A DNA stretch of 64,000 bases from Culex pipiens pallens (lineage: Eukaryota > Arthropoda > Insecta > Diptera > Culicidae). The stretch spans positions 152,710,507 through 152,774,506 of the forward strand of contig NC_068939.1 in the NCBI RefSeq assembly GCF_016801865.2. The letters run 5' to 3'. This document shows, in pieces, positions 34,937 to 45,060 of this stretch (the first letter of the stretch is position 1; each line of letters begins with the position of its first letter). The notes under the pieces are model-generated. The model ran no database searches. It saw only the letters and a list, made by a program, of their open reading frames with translations, and was not told the origin of the DNA. The position numbers and the translations under genes are program-made.

Positions 34937-35980
34937 TGTTATTTGTTTTTTTAAATTTTTTGTCTTTTTTTACCAATTTTATTATCACTTATTTTTTTTT
35001 ACTCCAGTGAAAAACTTATTTATAAGAAATACTTTTAAGCATGAATTTAAATAAAACTACTAAATAAATCGATTAAAATGATAGTAGAAGAAAATATTGA
35101 AGCAAGAGTTTGTGTTTTTGACTTGCTTAACGGTTTTATTTTTATTTATAGAAAAGCTTCGAAAATTTCAAGAAATAAGCAAAAATAGAAACTTATTCAC
35201 TTTATCTTGAATAATTATTCTAGAGTCATTTCAAAAAATCCTAACCACCATGAGTTTCCTTTGCTGATATAGCCATTTGAAAAAGAATTCGAAAATTGTG
35301 AAGACATTAATTTTTACATATAATTTATTTAATTTGAATTTTTCTTTTTATTTTTGTTGTTGTTGCATATAGTTTTACTTATTACCAACTTTAAAACTAT
35401 TCTATTTAAATAATGCAACCTTCTTAGTTTCTTTTGTATTTTTTGCTTATATTTTCAATTTTGTGGCTTGAAATTTCAATACTTATTTTTCAATAGACGT
35501 TGTTGTCTATCTTGTGATACGTCTGTGACGATTTGAGGATGAACTTTAGAAAAGGGAGTTTGATAATAATAAATTGAAATTTACTTGTCTGATTTTCAAA
35601 CGTTACAAAATATAAAAAGTATGTTGAATAACTTCACATAATTGAGTATTTTCGGAGCTGTTTTCATGGTGTCCCTTCTGTTCCATTTGGAATTGCTGAA
35701 TAAAAACTTTTTTTTTCTATATCTCACTATAAAGTTGTTTCAATGTCGGTTTTCGTATACAAAAAGTACAATGACAACCCTTTCGTTGAAACAACAATGC
35801 ATCTGATGTTTTCTTTGAAGCATTATGCTCTACACAGACAGGCAACCCCTCTAGACAGGATTGTTCTACCTTTCACAGGTGAAATAATCCTCAACTCTGC
35901 TCTCTAAACAAGCTCTCAAGTCGTATTACACACTCTACGCCCCCTCCGGTGTCCCCATCCTGTAGATCCGTCCAACTGTA
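34937..35980. other. AT-rich spacer
   Basis: No gene recognised. Contains AATAAA near 35050 and 35063, the first plus-strand polyadenylation signals after GrG. Confidence 0.35.
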
Positions 35981-35999
35981 TTTACCAGACTTCAAAGCT

Positions 36000-37338
36000 G
36001 ACTGACCTTCTACAGCGACTGTATCGTACTCCACTCCCTACGTCTCCCCCAAAAAGCAAATCATCAAAAACAACAACCCGACTGCAGCGACCTTCAGCTG
36101 TTGATGCCTGTTTGTTTACATCCTGTGCTCCTTTCGACTTCCTGACACGCTCGCGAGAGCAGGGTTCGGCTCTCTCCCCAATTTTCCAGCCGTTACTCTG
36201 CGCAAGGACTCCCGCTCTCTCTCTCTCATCGGCGGCTCCTTTCCAGGACGCTTTCCAGTTTCGCCGCCCGTTATTCACACGCGTGTGAATCTTCGGCGCT
36301 CCGAACGGGCCCAACCCGATGTCCTCGGCTTTTCCAGCTGCTGCCCCGGTTCGCACGGCCAGTCTTGTCGCAGCGTTCGTTCCGAGGAGTGCGCGGTGAC
36401 AGTACGCGGTGTTTCGCGAGTAGGTCGCGCGTGTGTTGATTTCGTCGGTTTGGTAGAACGTGAGAGTCGGCTCCGTACTCCCTTCGTTCCACCCCCGCGC
36501 GCTGTGGCGCCACGTGAAAAAGGCGTCGTCGACGGAGGAGAGCTGTCAAGTGCTGGGGAGTTTGTACGGGGAATTCCGTAACAAGGTAGATGCAACGCGC
36601 TGTTCTTGCGAACGGAGAAGATTGGAGCTTCCGGTCTGGGATATACCAACAACGGTGCTGCGCTGTCGTGATGGATTATCAGCTGTGCCAGCGTGAAGAA
36701 GTGGTTATGTAAAGCTAGTGCATCGGGGAGGGTGCTACTATACAGTTCAGGATGACACATGCAACGCAATCTACGGCGGAAGTGCGGCTGATGGCTGAAC
36801 CGTTCAAACTTCAATTTAATTAAAACTGTGCCAACGCGCCGCGTGGGACAAAGTTGCTCCTACGGACACGTCCCAAACTAGTGCACCGTGTTCGTGTCCG
36901 CTCAAGTGGGAAATCGACGGAACACGCGAGATTTCAATTGTGTGCCCTACCGGGGAGAAAGTTTGTCTGTATCGTCGTCGTCTGCTATTCCGGGAAACAG
37001 AGTTAGTACGGCGAAGGCTAGGGGCGCTAGAAACGTGACGATAACGCGACAAGTACGAGGACCGTGTCCGGACCGTCTCGTTGTCTGGTCTTGAAGAGGT
37101 GTCTGTGTGTTGCCAACAGTGCTGTGGGGCGGGCAAGGATTAGTGCGTACGCGAGGGGGTGTCATCCTCGAAAAGTGAATTCTTACCAAGGTCTTGACAA
37201 GTCAGCAGTGCTGTGAGTGGCGGGAGGATCGCTGAAGTTTAATCGAGTTAAATTCGGTCGGAAAACTTTGGCCAAATTGGATCCGAGAGGAGCGCTGAGC
37301 TGCTGACGAGGAAGGTGTCATCGTTGTTAATTAGAAAG
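36000..37338 (+). promoter_or_regulatory. CpG-rich block, candidate promoter and 5' noncoding exon
   Basis: A 1.3-kb GC- and CpG-rich block in otherwise AT-rich DNA, with a GAGA-type CTCTCTCTCTC run at about 36216. No frame shows a recognisable domain, as expected of leader sequence. The right edge reads TTAGAAAG|GTACGA, a plausible splice donor at 37339, after which the sequence soon becomes ordinary spacer and repeats. This fits the first noncoding exon of a gene whose coding exons lie beyond the window. Direction and function are inferred from composition only. Confidence 0.35.
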
Positions 37339-37340
37339 GT

Positions 37341-37976
37341 ACGACGCAGTTTTCACAGGTATCTCAAGATAGTTCTTTGATAAATGAATCTGGGTCAGCT
37401 CACCGAATGGTCATTTCACAGAATGATCTTTTCGGTGAAACGACCACCGAACTGCTTCCAGTTGGACCTGCGAATGTTACTTAAGCCTGAAATAAAGCCA
37501 ATTTAGTGGTTGGAAACCCCCCCTCCCTCACCCTCCATATTTCGGCGAAGATTCATGTAGAGCTCTCTCTCGCACCCAAGGAATCAAAAGCAAAAGGAAA
37601 AGTTTTTGGGGCCTGGTTTGGACTTGGTGCGCACCGGTGCCGGGTGGTGGAGGTGGTGGTGTTAGGAAGCCATTGATTTTATGGAATGGAAAATTTTCTG
37701 CTGTTTTGGAAAGGTGGACGGAGATGAAAGGTTGCACGTTTTGGGGGCTACGAGTTCCGAGTAGTGAGAGGAGTTTTGTTTTGATATCGAATTTCAGCAA
37801 GTTATAAATGAAAAGTTGAGTGTGGGTTGCGTGGATTGAAGCTATTTTTATAACAGACATTTAAATTTACTCGCATAGTCATCAGGTGGTACATAATTTA
37901 CCGATCAATACAAATATATGCCTTTGAAAAAAATCTTCTAATTTGTTTTTTTTTTTGCATTCTAGTTTAATTAGAG
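37341..37976. other. Spacer after the CpG-rich block
   Basis: No gene seen. Would be intronic if the block at 36.0-37.34 kb is a first exon. Confidence 0.3.
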
Positions 37977-38340
37977 AACCTAGTCGGCTTGGGTTCGCTC
38001 CCAGACGGTCCTGGTGGCATTTTTCGAGACAAGATTTGTCTAACCACGCCTACCGTCGGACGGGGAAGTAAATGTTGGCCCCGGTCTAACCTAGAAGGTT
38101 AGTTCGTTAGCTCAATCCAGGTGTAGGAGTCGTCTCCCTGGGTCCTGCCTCGGTGGAGTCGCTGGTAGGCAGTTGGACTAACAATCCAAAGGTCGTCAGT
38201 TTGAATCCCGGGGTGGATGGGAAGCTAAGGTGAAAAAAGAGGTTTGCAGTTGCCTCAACAATCAAGCCTTCGGACACCTAGTTTTGAGTAGGAATCTCGC
38301 AATCGAGAATGCCAAGGCAATGCTGTAGAGCGAATAATTT
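37977..38340 (+). mobile_element. tRNA-derived SINE, possibly Twin-like
   Basis: Two tRNA-like parts. The first has a B-box-like GGGTTCGCTCCCAGA near 37987. The second (about 38155-38215) has an A-box TGGTAGGCAGTTGG, an anticodon arm TTGGA-CTAACAA-TCCAA and a B-box GTCAGTTTGAATCCC. Between them is a CGGACGGGGAAGTAAATGTT core also found, diverged, in the repeat at 39.37 kb. Two tRNA-related units joined by a spacer recall the Twin SINEs described in Culex. Confidence 0.55.
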
Positions 38341-38343
38341 GAT

Positions 38344-38411
38344 TTGATTCCCGATCGTGAATTTAATTCACGAATGCGAGAACCACGAAGGAATATATGC
38401 ACGTTTATATA
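38344..38411. mobile_element. Truncated copy of the hairpin MITE family at 50.1/51.8 kb
   Basis: Contains CACGAAGGAATATATGCACG and ATTCCCGATCGTGAAT, matching one half of the 172-bp palindromic MITEs at 50081 and 51820. Confidence 0.5.
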
Positions 38412-39370
38412 TTGAAATGCCGCGTGGCGTGTACCTTTGCAAGAAACGGACAATATCGTCATGATTCCAAATCCAGATACAGTAGCATATCATTTTTGCT
38501 ATATCTGGCAAAAAATCATGTAATTAGTTGGAAATGTAAAAATAACATGAGTTATTTTTAAGAGAATGCATGCAAAATATGTCTGAACAATTTTTCATCA
38601 GATTTTTAACATTAAAATGATTTGTTGTACTCCGGAAATCCGGACACTAGATTTTGCTTATGAATCGCACAAATGGTGAGTGGCATTCTTTAGGTCTCGA
38701 ATAATTTGTTACCATCAAAACAATTGATATTTACATAAAAATTTGTTAGAATTTAAGGAAATCAAAACCATACATTTCTGATTTGCCTTCCCGGTGCTTC
38801 AGATACCTATGCCATATTTCAGAAATATTCCACATTTTTGGTAAACTTATAATTTTATTTTATTGTTTTGGCATTAACTACAGTGTTCAAACAAACTTTA
38901 AATGAAAGTTGATGTGAGAATTCATCAAATAACACAGTTTTGACATTCATAATGCGAACTTATATCCATATAATTGATAAAATAAGATGAGGTGTCCTCG
39001 TTCAAAGCGTCCGGGAATTCGAATCATGACGTTACTTAATCCACTTTAGAATAACAAAACCGAACTACAAGCTCAAATTAATTATTACTTATTTTTAACT
39101 GCTGAATAACATCAGTCTAAAAATAAAGTAAAATATTTCGTTACGCACAAAAAAAAATTAAATAAAAAAGAATCAACATTCAAATTTTTCACTCATAAAA
39201 AAAAGTTTTGGTGCAAAGACCACATTTCATTGCCAAAATCTTGCCCTTGTCCAAATTTCCCCATTGTTCCCGTCATATTTCGCAAGATAAAAATAATAAC
39301 AAATTGGGTTATGGAAAATAAGTCAAAATTTTCACAAAATCGGGAAATTCAAAATAGTGCGTTTTAGAAT
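38412..39370. other. AT-rich spacer
   Basis: No gene or clear repeat seen. Confidence 0.3.
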
Positions 39371-39371
39371 T

Positions 39372-39595
39372 GTGGGTCTCGTGGCGCAGGGGTAGCGGCT
39401 TCGGCTGCCGATCCCGATGATGCTATGAGACGCGGGTTCGATTCCCGCTTTATCCACTGAGCTTCTATCGGATGGTGAAGTAAAACGTCGGTCCCGGTTT
39501 CTCCTGTCTCGTCAGAGGCGCTGGAGCAGAAATCCCACGTTAGAGGAAGGCCATGCCCCGGGGGGCGTAGTGCCAATAGTTTCGTTTTTGCGTTT
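39372..39595 (+). mobile_element. tRNA-derived SINE
   Basis: Starts GTCTCGTGGCGCAGGGGTAG (A-box type), with a perfect B-box GGGTTCGATTCCC at about 39433. A core shared with the element at 38 kb follows (CGGATGGTGAAGTAAAACGT). The anticodon arm is degenerate, so it is not a functional tRNA. Confidence 0.6.
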
Positions 39596-39941
39596 TAGAA
39601 TTAGTTGGCATTTGCGTAAGAATCATCTATAAATAATGTGACCGCTCCAGATTATTGTCAATAGGGGGATGGCGTCGCTATTTTTAGACCACGTTTTCCA
39701 CTTTTTCTTCATCGAAACCGACTACTTTATCGACTTCATATTGCTGGTCGAGATAGGACGCCGACTATTTTTAGACGATGACTCAGCACTTTTCCACTTG
39801 TACACTTAAAAAACCAGATGACAGCACGATGTAACGCCACGTCCCTATGCGGCTCACGTAATAAACGAAATTCCCTTTTCTACAGGCTAAAATTATGTCC
39901 TGTTTTTCTTAAATAAATCAACCCTAACAATCAACAGGGGA

Positions 39942-40016
39942 CCGGCCCGTGGCTTATTGGCTACGACTCCCGCCTCATAAGCGGAAGGTTCAAGGTTCGA
40001 ATTCCGAACGGTTATC
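39942..40016 (+). other. tRNA-like sequence (CAT anticodon position)
   Basis: Has an A-box-like GTGGCTTATTGGCTACG, an anticodon arm with CAT in the loop and an imperfect CCCGC/GCGGA stem, and a B-box AAGGTTCGAATTCCG. The acceptor stem does not close and no pol III T-run directly follows. Probably a tRNA-Met-derived pseudogene or SINE head. Confidence 0.4.
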
Positions 40017-40072
40017 TTGAATTTTTTCGACTTTAATTGAACTTTGAATATGAAAAAAAAAACGAATTGAAT

Positions 40073-40141
40073 CAGCTTCGATTCGAACTCACACCTTTGG
40101 ATTGGAAGTCGAATGCTCTAGCCATTCGGCCACTAAGGGGT
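40073..40141 (-). other. tRNA-like sequence (TCC anticodon position)
   Basis: The minus strand reads GTGGCCGAATGGCTAGAGCA (A-box type), loop CTTCCAA with a TCC anticodon and one mismatch in its stem, and GTGAGTTCGAATC (B-box). The acceptor stem is poor. It faces the tRNA-like sequence at 39942-40016. Confidence 0.4.
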
Positions 40142-40380
40142 TAATAAAAATAAATTTATCCGTAGTGGTGAAATAATGTCACAAGGTCATTTACTATATA
40201 ATACAACAATCCCTTCCCCAACGATTCCCCTACACACCACACACCATTATAATCTATAAATAACTCGAACCGGTTGGTACGGTATGTCCCCGCCTTCTTC
40301 TTCTTTCCCTGATGATTCTAAGAAATGTGGGTTTCGTTCATAGAATCGGTTAATACAACGCAGTTTGTTCGATTAGATTA

Positions 40381-40945
40381 GAGCAACTCTCTACGAAATC
40401 GGCCGATTTCGACCATTTTTATTTTTTGTATTTTTTTATTTGACTTAAACTTTGTGGGGGCCTTCCCTATGACCAAATAAGCTATTTTGCGTCATTGGTT
40501 CACCCGTACAAGTCTCCATACAATTTTGGCTGCTGTCCATACAAAAATGGTATGTAAATATTCAAACAGCTGTAACTTTTGAGTGAATTTTCTGATCAAT
40601 TTGGTGTCTTCGGCAAAGTTGTAGGTATTGTTGAGGACTATTGAGAAAAAATAGGTACACGGAAAAAAAATTGCAGATATTTTTAATCTACTTTTTTTTC
40701 ACTAAAACTCAATTTCCCAAAATACATATTTTTTGATTTTCGAGATTTTTTGATATGTTTTGGGGGACAAAAATCCGCAACTTTTGAGCCATAGAGAAAC
40801 ATGGTCAAAAAATCTGCCGCCAAGTTATGAATTTTTGAAAAAATAGTGATTTTGGGAAAAAATCGAAGTTTCATGCAAAAACAAGTTTGACATTATTTTT
40901 TAATGCAAAATTGAATTTGCAATCGAAAGGACTTTACAGATTTTT
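40381..40945 (+). repeat. Interspersed repeat, copy without the Tc1-like insertion
   Basis: Closely matches 56321-57576 once the 56531-57243 insertion is removed: CTCTACGAAATCGGCC at the left, CTTTGTGGGGGCCTTCCCTA, and AATTTGCAATCGAAAG near the right. Non-coding. Confidence 0.7.
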
Positions 40946-42038
40946 TCCCATACAATCTGCAGATGCTCTGGAATCGGTCCCAGAGTGGCCAAAGTGACAA
41001 TTTTTCAGCATATAAACCTTCCTTGGGCTTACACGAACCTAGCGCAACAAAAGCACCTCGATCCGACGTTCAAAGTTTAACTGATTTGCGTTCGAACAAA
41101 ACCATCGAAATTTTATAAAATTTTATTATTTGAATAAATTTAAGGTGAAGCCGTTTCAATTACTAGAAAAATTGATCATCACTATACAATATTCTGTATT
41201 AAATTTAATTTGACGAATTTCAGCACCAAAAGGAATCAGCATGTGACGGGTGTTGAGATCTTCAAGCCACTGAAAGAATGTTCGATCTAAATCAAATGCG
41301 TTTAAAAATTTATAAAATTTTGTGGTACAATTATTGACGTCCTAGTTGGCAATTATTGATTAATGAGGATTTCCATAACTTTACAAGGAATGGAATAATC
41401 GTTACCAAAAGGAATCAGCATGTGTAGGGCACTAATCTAAACAACTTGTTGAAGGAATTTTGTCAAAATATTGAAAGCGACGCAAAATTTACATCTACGA
41501 ACGATAAATCATGACAATGATAGAAGTTAATTCTTTTTGATTTTTGAAATGATCCTTTTAATTTGAGAAAGAATTTATACATATATCTTCCGTATTTTTT
41601 TTTCGTAATTTATTTTTTCTTATCAAATTCGAGTTCTGTGATCCACTTTTCAGTCACACTTGATTGGTTGATTGTCTATAAAACTAAAAAAACGTGTGTT
41701 TTCAATAGGATTTAAAAATTCTAAATCATTTTTGGGTAGTTTAGGGGTTATGCTGAGGCTCAACAATAAAAAATAAGACATCGAAAATAAAATGATCCGA
41801 AGTGAAATTTTGCCAAGGCCTTCAGATAATCAAGTCTTAACTGTTACTAGAAAATCAATTCTCTAAGACCCAAACTCAACTCCAGACGGGCTTCAATCTA
41901 AAAATTCACCAAATAATCTTTTTTATCCACTTATCAACCGTGTTTTCAAAACATTGATTAAAAGATTGTATGTATAGTGGTTAAGATAAACGCCAATTAA
42001 CTTGATAACGTTTACATGATCATAATGTCTAGCTCACA
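40946..42038. other. AT-rich spacer
   Basis: No gene seen. The phrase ACCAAAAGGAATCAGCATGT occurs twice, near 41225 and 41405. Confidence 0.3.
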
Positions 42039-42479
42039 TTACACTACTCGACAAAACAAAACTTGTGTCAAGGGATTGACGATATCTCATCGGTTCCTCA
42101 GAGAAAAGGCATCCCCGAATCCGATGCAATCGACAGAATTTGATTTTATGTCCACGCGGACTGACGAGAAGCTGGTAAATTTTTTAACATAAAAAAATCG
42201 AACAATTTAAAAAAAACTTGCGTCTCCTCCCAACTATATGAGCCATCTACAAAAATATGGAGGCGCCTGGTGCATAGCCATTTCCTTTAAGCACAACGGA
42301 AACAACCAATACAAATGTATAAAAAAGTTGTCAAGTTCGGGGGGTCCACAGCTAGCATTTTTTGTACGATTATAAAAATAAATATTAAAAGTTTAAAATT
42401 AAAATATTTGAAAAACATTTTTTTTAAATATATTTGTTTACTAAAATTTTATGTTTCTCAAAGGTCTATGGGTACTTCG

Positions 42480-43525
42480 GGATGTCCATGGTAATCCAAG
42501 GACTCCCTAGAGTTAAGATCTATGAGTCTACCGCCGTAACAAGCAAGAGGTCGTCGGATTTTGACCCCGGATTATGTGCGTATAGCATCAGTGGATATGG
42601 TAGACTACTATATGAATGTAATGGGATGTACATGGTCATCCAAGGACTCCCTGGAGTTAAGATCTACGAGTCTACCGCCGTAACAAGCAAGAGGTCGTCG
42701 GATTTTGACCCCGGATCATGTGCGTATAGCACCAGTGGATATGGTAGACTACTATATGAATGTAATGGGATGTCCATGGTCATCCAAGGACTCCCTGGAG
42801 TTAAGATCTATGAGTCTACCGCCGTAACAAGCAAGAGGTCGTCGGATTTTGACCCCGGATCATGTGCGTATAGCATCAGTGGATATGGTAGACTACTATA
42901 TGAATGTAATGGGATGTACATGGTCATCCAAGGACTCCCTGGAGTTAAGATCTACGAGTCTACCGCCGTAACAAGCAAGAGGTCGTCGGATTTTGACCCC
43001 GGATCATGTGCGTATAGCACCAGTGGATATGGTAGACTACTATATGAATGTAATGGGATGTACAAGGTCATCCAAGGACTCCCTGGAGTTAAGATCTATG
43101 AGTCTACCGCCGTAACAAGCAAGAGGTCGTCGGATTTTGACCCCGGGTCATGTGCGTATAGCACCAGTGGATATGGTAGACTACTATATGAATGTAATGG
43201 GATGTACATGGTCATCCAAGGACTCCCTGGAGTTAAGATCTACGAGTCTACCGCCGTAACAAGCAAGAGGTCGTCGGATTTTGACCCCGGATCATGTGCG
43301 TATAGCACCAGTGGATATGGTAGACTACTATATGAATGTAATGGGATGTACATGGTCATCCAAGGACTCCCTGGAGTTAAGATCTACGAGTCTACCGCCG
43401 TAACAAGCAAGAGGTCGTCGGATTTTGACCCCGGATCATGTGAGTATAGCATCAGTGGATATGGTAGACTACTATATGAATGTAATGGGATGTCCATGGT
43501 CATCCAAGGACTCCCTGGAGTTACC
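42480..43525 (+). repeat. 144-bp tandem array, left arm
   Basis: Units begin at about 42481, 42625, 42769, 42913, 43057, 43201, 43345 and 43489 (the last partial). Each codes, in one frame, a 48-residue block containing GLPGVKIYESTAVTSKRSSD. Because 144 is divisible by 3 and the unit lacks stops, a 372-codon frame stays open from 42434. Units alternate between two slightly different types (TACATGG/TCCATGG, CACCAGT/CATCAGT). Confidence 0.9.
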
Positions 43526-44364
43526 ATATCCACTGATGCTATACGCACATGATCCGGGGTCAAAAGCCGATGACCTCTTGTTTGTTACGGCGGTAGACTC
43601 GTAGATCTTAACTCCAGGGAGTCCTTGGATGACCATGGACATCCCATTACATTCATATAGTAGTCTACCATATCCACTGGTGCTATACGCACATGATCCG
43701 GGGTCAAAATCCGACGACCTCTTGCTTGTTACGGCGGTAGACTCATAGATCTTAACTCCAGGGAGTCCTTGGATGACCATGTACATCCCATTACATTCAT
43801 ATAGTAGTCTACCATATCCACTGGTGCTATACGCACATGATCCGGGGTCAAAATCCGACGACCTCTTGCTTGTTACGGCGGTAGACTCGTAGATCTTAAC
43901 TCCAGGGAGTCCTTGGATGACCATGTACATCCCATTACATTCATATAGTAGTCTACCATATCCACTGATGCTATACGCACATGATCCGGGGTCAAAATCC
44001 GACGACCTCTTGCTTGTTACGGCGGTAGACTCATAGATCTTAACTCCAGGGAGTCCTTGGATGACCATGGACATCCCATTACATTCATATAGTAGTCTAC
44101 CATATCCACTGGTGCTATACGCACATGATCCGGGGTCAAAATCCGACGACCTCTTGCTTGTTACGGCGGTAGACTCGTAGATCTTAACTCCAGGGAGTCC
44201 TTGGATGACCATGTACATCCCATTACATTCATATAGTAGTCTACCATATCCACTGATGCTATACGCACATAATCCGGGGTCAAAATCCGACGACCTCTTG
44301 CTTGTTACGGCGGTAGACTCATAGATCTTAACTCTAGGGAGTCCTTGGATTACCATGGACATCC
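43526..44364 (-). repeat. 144-bp tandem array, right arm
   Basis: About 5.8 units of the same repeat in opposite orientation, giving a 312-codon minus-strand frame that starts with the same residues as the left-arm frame. The array is about 208 bp shorter than the left one, so the junction is off-centre in the palindrome. Confidence 0.9.
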
Positions 44365-45060
44365 CGAAGTACCCATAGACCTTTGAGAAACATAAAATTT
44401 TAGTAAACAAATATATTTAAAAAAAATGTTTTTCAAATATTTTAATTTTAAACTTTTAATATTTATTTTTATAATCGTACAAAAAATGCTAGCTGTGGAC
44501 CCCCCGAACTTGACAACTTTTTTATACATTTGTATTGGTTGTTTCCGTTGTGCTTAAAGGAAATGGCTATGCACCAGGCGCCTCCATATTTTTGTAGATG
44601 GCTCATATAGTTGGGAGGAGACGCAAGTTTTTTTTAAATTGTTCGATTTTTTTATGTTAAAAAATTTACCAGCTTCTCGTCAGTCCGCGTGGACATAAAA
44701 TCAAATTCTGTCGATTGCATCGGATTCGGGGATGCCTTTTCTCTGAGGAACCGATGAGATATCGTCAATCCCTTGACACAAGTTTTGTTTTGTCGAGTAG
44801 TGTTATGATCAAGTAAACTTATTAATTCTTTTTTGCTGTGTTTTTAAAGTGTTGGAGATCGTCATCGACCACTTTATCAGAAATCAGTGGGGCATAGCAA
44901 TTTACTACACTAGTTGAGATTTACAATTACAATTTCAATTACAAAATAAAACTGTTTTAACTAATTTCTGCGTTTTATAATTAGGCTTATGCTAAATTGC
45001 ATGTTTCCTCAGGAATAATTTTTATCTTACAAATTTCCATTGAAACAATTATTTCACAAC

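Larger units (their letters stand above)
42042..44802. mobile_element. 2.76-kb foldback palindrome, CACTA-like ends, TTA duplication
   Basis: The left end starts CACTACTCGACAAAACAAAA and the right end is its exact inverse. The outer ~440 bp of each arm look identical by eye, and the inner parts are inverted arrays of a 144-bp unit meeting near 43526. The element is flanked by TTA on both sides (42039-42041 and 44803-44805). CACTA termini plus a 3-bp duplication fit the CACTA/EnSpm group, while a TTA duplication would also fit PIF/Harbinger. No transposase is present. A collapsed or artefactual assembly junction is possible. Confidence 0.75.

Noticed and set aside
34077..35054. Long frames through the GCTTTTT array, including a Lys-rich minus-strand frame
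   Set aside because: Products of the heptamer; no independent coding signal.
36271..37189. Several 70-180-codon frames in the CpG-rich block
   Set aside because: Open frames are expected by chance in GC-rich DNA. They occur on both strands, overlap one another and show no domain.
42434..44410. Two mirrored repeat-protein genes
   Set aside because: The frames exist only because a stop-free 144-bp unit is tandemly repeated. There is no recognised domain, and the same DNA makes a palindrome.
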